From Lentzea terrae (GTDB lineage: Bacteria > Actinomycetota > Actinomycetes > Mycobacteriales > Pseudonocardiaceae): a stretch of DNA of 64,000 nucleotides. Below, in pieces: positions 43,549 to 54,919 of this stretch. Made by a program: the position numbers and the translations under genes. The stretch spans positions 520,011 to 584,010 of the forward strand of contig NZ_QFWW01000006.1 of assembly GCF_003265345.1 (NCBI RefSeq), given 5' to 3'. The number at the start of each line of letters is the position of its first letter. Within the stretch, counting starts at the first letter, position 1. The notes beneath the pieces were generated by a model. It saw nothing but the letters and a program-made list of their open reading frames with translations. It ran no database searches and was not told the origin of the DNA.

Positions 43549-44466
43549 ATGCTGACGATTTACCCACCGCGCGAGGAGCTCGCCGACCTTCTGGTGACGG
43601 GTCCGTTCGCGGACGCGTTGCGGGTCGCGATCCAGGTGCGGGGTCTCAGTCTGGAACGGCTGCAGCACCGCCTGCGGGTGCGTGGCGCGCCGATCAGCGT
43701 GACGGCGCTGAGCTACTGGCAGTCGGGCCGGCGCAGACCCGAGCGACCGGAGTCGCTGATGGCGCTGGCCCAGCTCGAGGACGTGCTCGGCCTGCCAGGG
43801 GGAGCGCTCTCCCGGCTGCTCGGCCCACCCCGGCCGCGCGGCCGTTCGCGCAGGCGGGAGCAGTCGGCACGGGCGCCGTGGGACGGTTCCGGCCTCATGC
43901 TGACCGCGCAGCACGACCGGGTGGACGTCGCGCCCTGCGGCGGCGTGCGCAGCATCCGGTCACGTCAGGTCATGCAGGCGACGTCGGCCAATGTGGACCG
44001 CTGGATCCTCTGCCACGAAACGGGTTCCGCCCAGGGCGCCGCACTCCCGGCCCTGACCGCCGTCCGCTCGTGCAGGGTCGGCAGGGTAGCTCGCGAACGC
44101 ACCAACGGCGTCCTCGTCGCGGAGCTGTTGTTCGACGAGCCGATCTCCCCCGGCGCCTCGATCGCGATCGAGTACGAATTGATCTATCCACATCCGACGG
44201 TCGAGCACACGCATTTCCGGCGGTTCGCCGAACGGGTGCACGACTACGTGCTGGAGATCAAATTCCCGGCCGACTCCCCGCCCGCTTCCTGCGAGCAATT
44301 CGCGTCCGGTCCGGCGGGTTCGGAAATGTTCGGCGGCGCCCGCCCGGCCCCGGTGGACACCTGGGGTTACGCGCACGCCGCCGCACTCGACTTCGGACCG
44401 GGCCTTTACGGCATGCGCTGGACCGCGGCCGCGAACGCCTCGGGGTCGTCGAGCCAGGGATTGTGA
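43549..44466 (+). CDS. HTH-domain protein with unassigned C-terminal domain
   Basis: A 305-residue protein. Residues ~20-85 look like a Cro/C1-type HTH (LRVAIQVRGLSLERLQHRL, SVTALSYWQSGRRRPERPESL, LAQLEDVLGL). A basic Arg-rich linker (PRPRGRSRRREQ) joins it to a ~180-residue beta-rich domain with HETGSAQGAALPAL and SIAIEYELIYPHP, not recognised. Probably a transcriptional regulator with a ligand or interaction domain. ATG start, preceded by GGAGGA. It is divergent from the subtilase group by 179 bases and may regulate it; its 3' end overlaps the next hydrolase by 61 bases. Confidence 0.65.
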   Translation: MLTIYPPREELADLLVTGPFADALRVAIQVRGLSLERLQHRLRVRGAPISVTALSYWQSGRRRPERPESLMALAQLEDVLGLPGGALSRLLGPPRPRGRSRRREQSARAPWDGSGLMLTAQHDRVDVAPCGGVRSIRSRQVMQATSANVDRWILCHETGSAQGAALPALTAVRSCRVGRVARERTNGVLVAELLFDEPISPGASIAIEYELIYPHPTVEHTHFRRFAERVHDYVLEIKFPADSPPASCEQFASGPAGSEMFGGARPAPVDTWGYAHAAALDFGPGLYGMRWTAAANASGSSSQGL

Positions 44467-45218
44467 CCGGCTGCCTGCTGGATCACGAGCCGCGCGTGCG
44501 GGAGTAGTTCGGCGTACTCGCGCGCGCGGTTGAGCGGGATCGCGACGTCGACCTCGCCGAAGAGCAGAAGCGTTGGCACGTCGAGAGTTTTGAGCGCCGC
44601 GCGGGTTGCCTCCGGGTCCAGCGCACCCTCGGCGTAGAACTCCTCGGCCGCCTCTTCGTTGGTCGGGTGGTCGTCGAGCGCGCGCACCTCGTCGTCCCAG
44701 CGCCCGTGCCAGAACGGGGCGATCTTCTCGAACGCCTCGGGTGTCGCGTTGCCCGCCCAGATCTCCTCGAAGCCCTTGATGGCCTCGTCGTACCAGGGTT
44801 CGCCGCTGCGGCTCAGCGCGATCGCGCGCCGATCGTCGTCGGTGACGTCGAGGCCGACGACCCGCGGGCTCGGCGCGATGAGGACGAGTTCCTCGACGTG
44901 CTGCGGGTGTCGCGTCGCGTAGAGGATCGCGAGGGTGCCGCCCGCCGAGTGGCCGAGCAATCTGATCCGGTCCAGCCCGAGGTGCTGCCGGAGCGCTTCC
45001 ACGTCGTCGACCTGGCGGTCCACGCGGTAGGTCTCCCTGGGAGCTGCCTCGGACTCGCCAGTACCGCGCAGATCGAGCCTGAGCAGGTTGTCCAGCGGAA
45101 GTGGTGCGAGGTAGGACGACGCCGTCATCGGCCCGCCCGGCAGGCAGATGAGCGGGTCATCTCCTGCCGGGCCGTGGAACGCGAGCTTGGTGCCGTCGTA
45201 CGAGCTGAAAGTCCCCAT
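44406..45218 (-). CDS. Alpha/beta hydrolase (proline iminopeptidase-like)
   Basis: A 270-residue hydrolase with oxyanion motif LPGGPMTASSYL, nucleophile elbow GHSAGG, acid in FGEVDVAIP and His in AAGHNPWLDDPEAF. GGP and the arrangement resemble S33 proline iminopeptidases and related amino-peptidase-like hydrolases. No signal peptide. It lies 13 bases beyond the stop of the acyl-CoA dehydrogenase gene and may be the last gene of that operon. Confidence 0.85.
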   Translation of the reverse strand: MGTFSSYDGTKLAFHGPAGDDPLICLPGGPMTASSYLAPLPLDNLLRLDLRGTGESEAAPRETYRVDRQVDDVEALRQHLGLDRIRLLGHSAGGTLAILYATRHPQHVEELVLIAPSPRVVGLDVTDDDRRAIALSRSGEPWYDEAIKGFEEIWAGNATPEAFEKIAPFWHGRWDDEVRALDDHPTNEEAAEEFYAEGALDPEATRAALKTLDVPTLLLFGEVDVAIPLNRAREYAELLPHARLVIQQAAGHNPWLDDPEAFAAAVQRMP

Positions 45219-45231
45219 GCCGGGGAGTCTC

Positions 45232-46367
45232 TCAGTAAGAGCGAGGCAACTTCAGGCTGTTTTGCGCCACGAAGTTGAGCACCATCTCCCTGCTGACAGG
45301 CGCGATGCGGGACAGCCGGGACATGCCGAGCATCGACGCCAGCCCGAACTCGGACGTCAGCCCGTTGCCGCCGTGCGTCTGGATCGCCTGATCGACCGCG
45401 GCCGCGATCGCCTCCCCCGCTGCGTACTTGGCCATGTTCGCGGCCTCACCGGCGTCCTTGTCGCGGCCCGAGTCGTACAGCGCGGCCGCCTTCTGCGTCA
45501 TCAGCCGCGCCAGCTCGATCTCGATGTGGATCTTCGCCAGCGGGTGCGCCAGACCCTGGTGCGAGCCGATCGGGTGCTCCCACACCTGGCGCTGCTGCGC
45601 GTAGGTGACGGCCTTGCTGATCGCCAGCCTGGCCGAACCGGTGGCCATGCTCGCGCCCATGATCCGTTCGGGGTTGAGGCCGGCGAACACCTGCAGCAGG
45701 CCCTGGTCCGGCGAGCCCACGACGGCGTCCGATGGCAGCCGGACGTCGTCGAAGAACAGCGTGAACTGCTTCTCCGGCGCGACGAGGTCCATCTCGATCT
45801 GGTGCCAGGTGAAGCCCTCGGCGTTGGTGGGGACGACGACGAGCACCGGCCCGGTCTTCTGGATGGCGACCACGAGCACGGCGTCGACCTCGTCGATGCC
45901 GGAGATGAACGTCTTGGTGCCCTTGAGGACCCAGTCGTCGCCGTCGGGGCGGACGTGCGTCTTCAGCTGGTGCGCGTTCGATCCCGCGTCCGGCTCGGTG
46001 ATCGCGAACGCCATCTTCACTGTGCCGTCCGCGAAACCGGGCAGCCACTTGGACTTCTGCTCCTCCGTGCCGAACCGCGCGATCACCGTCGCGCAGATCG
46101 CCGGCGAGACGACCATGAGCAGCAACGGACAGCCCGCCGCGGCCAGCTCCTCGCACACCGCCGCGAGGTCGCCGATGCCGCCGCCACCGCCGCCGTACTC
46201 CTCGGGCACCGCCACGCCGAGGTAGCCGAGCTTGCCCGCCTCTTCCCACAGCTCGGTGGTCTTCTCCCCCGCGCGGGCCTTGGCGATGAAGTAGTCATGG
46301 CCGTACTTGGCACCGAACTCGGAGACGGCCTTGCGGAGCGCGATCCGCTCTTCGGACTCGACGAAGC

Positions 46368-46371
<4 letters not shown>
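45232..46371 (-). CDS. Acyl-CoA dehydrogenase
   Basis: A 379-residue FAD enzyme: N-terminal helical domain (SEFGAKYGHDYFIAKAR), middle beta domain MAFAITEPDAGSNAHQLKTH and GTKTFISGIDEVD, C-terminal helices with ERIMGASMATG and QTHGGNGLTSEFGLASML. It oxidises an acyl-CoA at the alpha-beta bond. Start overlaps the carboxylase stop (ATGA). In Atu/Liu-type pathways this step gives the enoyl-CoA that the biotin carboxylase extends. Confidence 0.9.
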
Positions 46372-48200
<1,829 letters not shown>

Positions 48201-48204
48201 CGGG

Positions 48205-49754
<1,550 letters not shown>

Positions 49755-49755
<1 letters not shown>

Positions 49756-50870
49756 CAGGCGAACCCCAATCGTCGTGCCGCGAGCTCGGTCATCACTTCA
49801 CTCGCCCCGCCACCGATGCCGAGGATGCGGGCATCCCGGTAGTGCCGCTCCACTTCGGACTCCCGCATGTAGCCCATGCCGCCGTGCAACTGCACGGCCG
49901 CGTCCACCACCTGCGCGCACGTCTCGACGGCCGCGTTCTTCGCGAAGCACACCTCGGTGACGCAGTCCTCGCCGCGGCTGATCCGCGCCGCGACCTCACG
50001 GGTGTAGGTGCGCGCCAGGTCGATCTTCTGCGCCATCTCCGCGAGCTTGTGGCTCACCACCTGCCGTTTGATCAACGGCTTGCCGAACGTCTCCCGGTTC
50101 CTGGTCCACTCGACGGTCAGGTCGAGCGCGCGCTGCGCCGTCGCGTACGCCTCGACGGCCATCGTGATCCGCTCGACCTGGAACTGCCGCATGATCTGCA
50201 CGAATCCCTGGTTCTCCTCGCCCACCAGGTTCTTCGCGGGCACCCGCACGTCGTCGAAGTGCAGTTCGGCCGTGTCGCTGCAGTGCCAGCCCATCTTGTC
50301 GAGCTTGCGGCGGGTGAACCCGTCCTCGATCACCAGCAGCGAGATGCCCTGGTAGCCCGGCTCGCCGGTCCGGACGGCGGTCGTGACGAAGTCCGCGCGG
50401 ATTCCCGACGTGATGAACGTCTTGGTGCCGTTGACGATGTAGTGATCGCCATCTCTGACGGCCTTCGTCTTGATGTTCGCGACGTCACTGCCCGCGTCGG
50501 GTTCGGTGACGGCCAGGCTGCCGATCTTCTCGCCCCTGATCGCGGGCTTCGCGAACCGCTCGATCAGGTCCTCGTTGCCCGACTGCCAGATGTGCGGGAT
50601 CGCGATGCCGTGCGTGCACAGCGCCGCGATCAGCCCGCTCGACCCTCCACTTTGGATGATCTCCTCGGTGAGCACGACCGTGTCGAGCAGGTCGCCGTGC
50701 TCGAACCCGATGCCCAGCAGGTCCAGCTCGGCCGCCTTCTTGTGCAGCTCGCGCGGAACCTCGCCCCGCTTCTCCCACTCGTCGAGGTGCGGCACGATCT
50801 CGTTGCGGGTGAACTCCCGGACGAGGTTCCTGAGCTCCTTGCGCTCTTCGTAGAGGTCCTTGGTGATCAC
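49755..50870 (-). CDS. Acyl-CoA dehydrogenase
   Basis: A 371-residue FAD enzyme, distinct from the other dehydrogenase of the operon: LAVTEPDAGSDVANIKTKA, NGTKTFITSGIRADF, ERITMAVEAYATAQRAL, CAQVVDAAVQLHGGMGYMRESEVERHYRDAR. AtuD/citronellyl-CoA-dehydrogenase-like enzymes have this form. GTG start (VITKDLYEE) overlaps the upstream stop (GTGA); a longer frame would lie wholly inside the neighbouring gene. Confidence 0.9.
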
Positions 50871-51187
50871 AGCAGCTCCTCCGGAATCTCCACTTCCCTG
50901 CTGCGCAACCACTCGCCCAGCGCCTTCGCCTGCGGGTCGAACCGCGTGCTGCTCGCCACGCCCTCACCGAGCAGGCCGTGCAGCACGAAGTTGAGCGCCT
51001 TGAGGTTGGGCAAGTCGTACCTCGTGACTTCCTGTGCTTCCGGCAGCAGCTCCTTGAGCTTCTCCTTGGTCAGGAAGGTGCTGAGCCACTCATAGGCTTC
51101 TTCGGTGCGGACCCAGACGCCGAGGTTCGCGTCCCCGCCCTTGTCACCGCTGCGTGCCCCGGCGATGGTTCCCAACGGCCTCTTCAC
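50867..51187 (-). CDS. AtuA C-terminal-domain-like protein
   Basis: A 106-residue protein starting RPLGTIAGARSGDKGGDANLGVWV, the conserved C-terminal module of AtuA proteins. In Pseudomonas AtuA this is joined to the DUF1446 domain; here it is a separate gene directly after that domain's gene, with a four-base overlap. The two probably form one functional unit. No enzyme activity is established for AtuA. Confidence 0.8.
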   Translation of the reverse strand: MKRPLGTIAGARSGDKGGDANLGVWVRTEEAYEWLSTFLTKEKLKELLPEAQEVTRYDLPNLKALNFVLHGLLGEGVASSTRFDPQAKALGEWLRSREVEIPEELL

Positions 51188-52389
51188 AACAACACCGCCT
51201 TGGCGCTGACTTCGTCGCGGTTGACGTAGGCCGCCTTGTACACCCCGAACGGCGTCCCATCACTGGGCGGTGCCGTGACGTGGAACCCGGGATAGCTCGC
51301 GAGTGCCAGCTCGATCGCGGCCCGGCTGAACCCCTTGGCGCGCTTGGGGTCGGTGGTCTTGATCGTCACGTGCAGCAGCGCGCTGGCCTGCTCTTCGGTC
51401 GGCGCGTCGGTTTGGTCCGTGCGGGCCAGGGTCCAGGTCAGGCCTTCGTCGCCGATGGCCTGCTGCAACTGCCGCTTGACGAGGTCGGCCTTCGCGTCGA
51501 CGTCGAGTCCGGTGAGGACGAACGTCGTGGAGTTCCTGAACCCGCCCAACGTGTTCAGGCACACCTTGAGCGTGTCCGGTGGCGGACTGCCCTTGGTTTC
51601 GGAGATCCGGACGCCTCTTGGGTGCTGTTCGAGCTTGATCGTGTCGAAGTGCGTGGTGACGTCCGGGCCCAGGTATTCGGGCGCGCCGATCTCGTAGAGC
51701 AGTTGCGCCGTAACGGTGTCTGTGGTGACCGTCCCGCCGGTGCCGTCGTGTTTGGTGATGAGGCAGGAGCCGTCCTCGTCGATCTCGGCGATCGGGAAAC
51801 CGGGCTTGGTGGTGTCGATCTCGGTGAAGAACGAGTAGTTGCCGCCGGTGGCCTGGGTGCCGCATTCCAGGACGTGGCCGGCGACTGTGGCACCGGCGAG
51901 CTTGTCCCAGTCGTCGCGGGCCCAGCCGAAGTGGGCCGCAGCCGGGCCGACGACGAGGCTTGCGTCGGTGACGCGGCCGGTGACGACGACCTGGGCGCCT
52001 TGGTCGAGGCAGTCGGCGATCTCCCAAGCGCCCAGGTAGGCGTTGGCGGTCAGGGCTTCCGGGAACCGGGCCTTCAGGTCGTCGCCCGTGACGTACCCGA
52101 CTTTGGCGTCGAGCTTGCGGGCCAAGCCTTCGGGGTTGAGCCCACCCGCGTTGACGACGATCTTGACGCCCTTGTCGAGCGCGAGGCCGAGGCAGTCCTC
52201 CATCTGGCGCAGGAACGTCTTGGCGTAGCCGAGCTGCGAATCCTTCATGCGGTCTCGGCCGAGGATGAGCATGGTCAACTCGGCCAGGTAGTCACCGGTG
52301 AGGACGTCGAGGTCCCCGCCCTCCAACTGCTCGCGCATGGCGGAGAGTCGGTCGCCGTAGAACCCGGACGCATTGCCGATCCTGATCAC
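51184..52389 (-). CDS. AtuA-like acyclic terpene utilization protein (DUF1446)
   Basis: A 401-residue protein with the AtuA/DUF1446 features IRIGNASGFYGDRLSAMREQ, GGDLDVLTGDYLAELTMLIL, NAGGLNPEGLA, GRVTDASLVVGPAAAHFGW and GGNYSFFTEID. AtuA genes accompany geranyl-CoA carboxylase genes in citronellol degraders; its molecular role is not known. GTG start overlaps the TIGR03084 stop (GTGA). The matching C-terminal module is the next gene. Confidence 0.85.
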   Translation of the reverse strand: MIRIGNASGFYGDRLSAMREQLEGGDLDVLTGDYLAELTMLILGRDRMKDSQLGYAKTFLRQMEDCLGLALDKGVKIVVNAGGLNPEGLARKLDAKVGYVTGDDLKARFPEALTANAYLGAWEIADCLDQGAQVVVTGRVTDASLVVGPAAAHFGWARDDWDKLAGATVAGHVLECGTQATGGNYSFFTEIDTTKPGFPIAEIDEDGSCLITKHDGTGGTVTTDTVTAQLLYEIGAPEYLGPDVTTHFDTIKLEQHPRGVRISETKGSPPPDTLKVCLNTLGGFRNSTTFVLTGLDVDAKADLVKRQLQQAIGDEGLTWTLARTDQTDAPTEEQASALLHVTIKTTDPKRAKGFSRAAIELALASYPGFHVTAPPSDGTPFGVYKAAYVNRDEVSAKAVLL

Positions 52390-53120
52390 CGGCCACCTCC
52401 AGGCGGCCCGGCGAATGCCTGCGCGATCGGCACCCAGGTCTCTGCGACGGGGCCGGTCGCCTCGATCGCCAACTCCTTGCGATTCCGCCGCTGCGTCACC
52501 AACCAGGCGAAGTCCAACGCCGGCCCGGAAACCCGGTTCTCCGCCCCCTCCGGCCCCCACGTCCACAACTCGCCACCAGGCCCGGTCAACTCCACCCGAA
52601 CCTCGACCTCAGGCACCGCCAACCCGTTCAACAGAAACGCGAACCCCATCGTCCGCACCCCGATGTGGCAAACGTGCCGAATCCGCGGAGAAGGCTCCCG
52701 CACCACCCCCAGCGCGTCGAAGACGTCCTGCCCGTGCGCCCACGTCTCCATGAGCCGCGCGGTGGCCATCGACGCCGGGCTCATCGGCGGCCCGAACCAC
52801 ACGATCTTCCCGGTGGCCCTGGCCAGGTGCTCCTGCAACGCGGCACGGCTGGCTCGCCACAACTCCAAAAGATCAGGCAACGCCGCCGCCTCGGCCGCCG
52901 TGCGGTCCACGATGTCGCCGGTGAGCGGCTGTGCCTTGAACGACTCCGGGTCGGTGATGGCGAGGACGGCCGCCTTGTCCGTCCACATGAGATGGCCGAT
53001 CTGGTGCCCGATGGTCCACCCCTCGGCCGGCGTCGGCAGCGACCAGTCCTCCACACCCGCGACGAGGTCGTCGAGCGAGCGGGACTCGGCGTCGAGGTCG
53101 GCCAGCAGTTCCGTGATCAC
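52386..53120 (-). CDS. TIGR03084 family DinB-like metal-binding protein
   Basis: A 244-residue protein of the mycothiol-dependent maleylpyruvate isomerase/DinB-like fold: N-terminal helical bundle with SLPTPAEGWTIGHQIGHLMWTDKAAV and LMETWAHGQDVFDAL supplying His ligands for a metal, then a beta-rich C-terminal part. TIGR03084 genes are typically linked to AtuA-like genes in actinobacteria, as here. Activity unknown. GTG start overlaps the TetR stop (GTGA). Confidence 0.85.
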   Translation of the reverse strand: MITELLADLDAESRSLDDLVAGVEDWSLPTPAEGWTIGHQIGHLMWTDKAAVLAITDPESFKAQPLTGDIVDRTAAEAAALPDLLELWRASRAALQEHLARATGKIVWFGPPMSPASMATARLMETWAHGQDVFDALGVVREPSPRIRHVCHIGVRTMGFAFLLNGLAVPEVEVRVELTGPGGELWTWGPEGAENRVSGPALDFAWLVTQRRNRKELAIEATGPVAETWVPIAQAFAGPPGGGR

Positions 53121-53698
53121 AGCTGCTCCTCCAGCATCCGCGCCCAGTAGCGCACGACGTGCGCCCGGCGCTTGGCGTCGTCGGCGAGCTGGTTGGCGAG
53201 CGCCAGCCCGCGCACAAGATCAAGGGTTGCCTGCACGGCGTCTTTCACACCGGGCCGCGAGTCGTCGACGTCCAGCAGCTCCAGAGCGAGCGCATACACC
53301 TCGCGACCAAGCCGGGCTTGCAGTTCGAGCACCTGGGAGCGCAGTTCCGGGTCGGTGCGGGCGGCCACCCACAGTTCCAGGGCGGCGGTGAACAGGTCGC
53401 TGGCGTGGAAGTCGGCGATCAGCTCCACCACGGCGTGCGTGCTCTTGTCCGCGATCTCCGCGCGGCGCTTGAGCACCTCGACGCTCTCCGCGCCCACGTG
53501 CTCCACGGCCGCCGCGACCAGCTCACCGCGCGTGCGGAAGTGGTGCAGCTGGGCGCCCCGCGACACCCCTGCTCGCTCGGCCACCTCGGTGGTCGTGGTG
53601 CCTGACCAGCCACGTTCCACCAGGCACTCGACCGTGGCCTCCATCAGCTTCCGCTTGGTGCCGGCGCTGCGGTCGGCCTGGCGCTGCCTCGTCTCCAC
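53117..53698 (-). CDS. TetR-family regulator of the Atu-like operon
   Basis: A 193-residue repressor with N-terminal HTH (AEVAERAGVSRGAQLHHFRTRGELV, about res. 35-60) and a helical ligand domain. It is the first gene of the ten-kilobase catabolic operon and overlaps the next gene, so it is probably autoregulated and senses an acyl-CoA or related intermediate. GTG start (METRQRQADR). The dyad at 53723-53744 lies 25 bases upstream. Confidence 0.85.
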   Translation of the reverse strand: METRQRQADRSAGTKRKLMEATVECLVERGWSGTTTTEVAERAGVSRGAQLHHFRTRGELVAAAVEHVGAESVEVLKRRAEIADKSTHAVVELIADFHASDLFTAALELWVAARTDPELRSQVLELQARLGREVYALALELLDVDDSRPGVKDAVQATLDLVRGLALANQLADDAKRRAHVVRYWARMLEEQL

Positions 53699-53722
53699 GC
53701 CTTCGAGTGTTCCGGCCCACAA

Positions 53723-53744
53723 ACAAACAGTCAAGCCTGCTTGT
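53723..53744. promoter_or_regulatory. Putative TetR operator between divergent genes
   Basis: ACAAACAG (53723-53730)/CTGCTTGT (53737-53744) match at seven of eight positions around TCAAGC. On the minus strand TTGACT, a good -35, falls within it. It lies between the TetR gene and the divergent methyltransferase gene. Confidence 0.45.
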
Positions 53745-53771
53745 AAATGCCACGGGTAGCGTCCGGCACTG

Positions 53772-54503
53772 ATGAGCATCGTCGAACGCCTGAGGGCCGC
53801 AGGCTGCGTCTTCGCCGAGGAAGAAGCCGCCCTGCTGGAGGACGCCGCCACCTCCGCCGAGCACCTCGAAGACATGATCAGTCAACGGGTCAGCGGGCTG
53901 CCGCTCGAACACGTCGTGGGCTGGGCCGAGTTCTGCGGGCAACGGATCGCAATCACCAAGGGCGTGTTCGTGCCGCGCCACCGCACCGAACTGCTGGTCG
54001 ACCTCGCCACCGAACTGAACCCGCGGATCGTCGTCGACATGTGCTGCGGATCCGGCGCGGTGGGTGCAGTGCTGCAACACAGGCTGCCGAACGCCACGGT
54101 GTACGCGGCGGACATCGACCCCGTAGCGGTGCAGTGCGCGCGCAAGAACCTCACGAACGTGTTCGAGGGCGACCTGTTCGATGCGTTACCCACGGAACTC
54201 AGAGGACACATCGACGTCGTGGTGGCCAACGTGCCGTACGTGCCCACCGACGACATTGAGTTCATGCCGGCCGAGGCACGCGACTACGAGGCACGAGTAG
54301 CCCTCGACGGCGGCACGGACGGACTCGAAGTGATGCGGCGGGTCGCGGCACAAGCGAAGGCCTGGCTCAAGCCCGGCGGCCACCTGCTGAGCGAGACGAG
54401 CGAACGCCAGGCACCGGCGGCACTGGCCGCTTTCACCGCCGCAGGGCTCGACTCCAAGCTCGTGACCAGCGAAGACACCAATGCAGTGGCAGGCACGGCG
54501 TAA
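53772..54503 (+). CDS. PrmC/HemK-like N5-glutamine methyltransferase
   Basis: A 243-residue SAM-dependent methyltransferase: short N-terminal helical part with PLEHVVGWAEFCGQRI, motif I DMCCGSGAVG (about res. 93-102), acidic ADID and the substrate motif NVPYVP, a variant of NPPY. It resembles PrmC paralogues annotated as putative glutamine methyltransferases. NVPY and the reduced N-terminus suggest a paralogue with a different substrate rather than the release-factor enzyme. ATG start; divergent from TetR. Confidence 0.8.
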   Translation: MSIVERLRAAGCVFAEEEAALLEDAATSAEHLEDMISQRVSGLPLEHVVGWAEFCGQRIAITKGVFVPRHRTELLVDLATELNPRIVVDMCCGSGAVGAVLQHRLPNATVYAADIDPVAVQCARKNLTNVFEGDLFDALPTELRGHIDVVVANVPYVPTDDIEFMPAEARDYEARVALDGGTDGLEVMRRVAAQAKAWLKPGGHLLSETSERQAPAALAAFTAAGLDSKLVTSEDTNAVAGTA

Positions 54504-54506
54504 AGT

Positions 54507-54521
54507 CCGTACAATGTACGG
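54507..54521. promoter_or_regulatory. Perfect 15-bp palindrome at the start of the SnoaL-like gene
   Basis: CCGTACA (54507-54513)/TGTACGG (54515-54521) around one A, immediately before the chosen ATG (54523). A protein bound here would block initiation, or the RNA hairpin would mask the start codon. Confidence 0.5.
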
Positions 54522-54522
54522 T

Positions 54523-54873
54523 ATGTCGTACGACGAGGTCATGCAGTGGTTCGCAACGTGGGACGAGCTCGCGGTCAAGGGCGACGTCGAGAAGATGGCC
54601 GACATGGCGTTGTTCCCGATCAACACGGTCACCGACGGCTCGGCGACGTCGTGGGACCGGGAGCGCTTCATCAAGGAGATGGGGGCTCAGCTCGGCGGTG
54701 GCGGTGAAGTGAAGATGGAGTCCACGAGGACGCCGCACTTCATCAACGACAACCTGGTCTTCGTCATCACGGACGGCACGATCAACGACTTCACCGTGCG
54801 CTACGGCGACCTGCTGGTGAAGGTCGGCGACGAGTGGAAGTTCCAGACGATGGTCCAGGGCGGCTGGGCGTAG
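54523..54873 (+). CDS. SnoaL-like/NTF2-fold protein
   Basis: A 116-residue protein from MSYDEVMQWFATWDELAVKGD. Alternating strands (MALFPINTVT, NLVFVITDGT, TVRYGDLLVKVGDEWKFQTMV) after an N-terminal helix fit a cone-shaped NTF2/SnoaL fold without clear catalytic residues. ATG nine bases upstream (54514) is an alternative start and lies inside the palindrome. Function unknown. Confidence 0.6.
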   Translation: MSYDEVMQWFATWDELAVKGDVEKMADMALFPINTVTDGSATSWDRERFIKEMGAQLGGGGEVKMESTRTPHFINDNLVFVITDGTINDFTVRYGDLLVKVGDEWKFQTMVQGGWA

Positions 54874-54919
54874 GAAGCCGGGGAAACACCCTGGGGAAGA
54901 GGGCGTCCCACCGCGAAAT

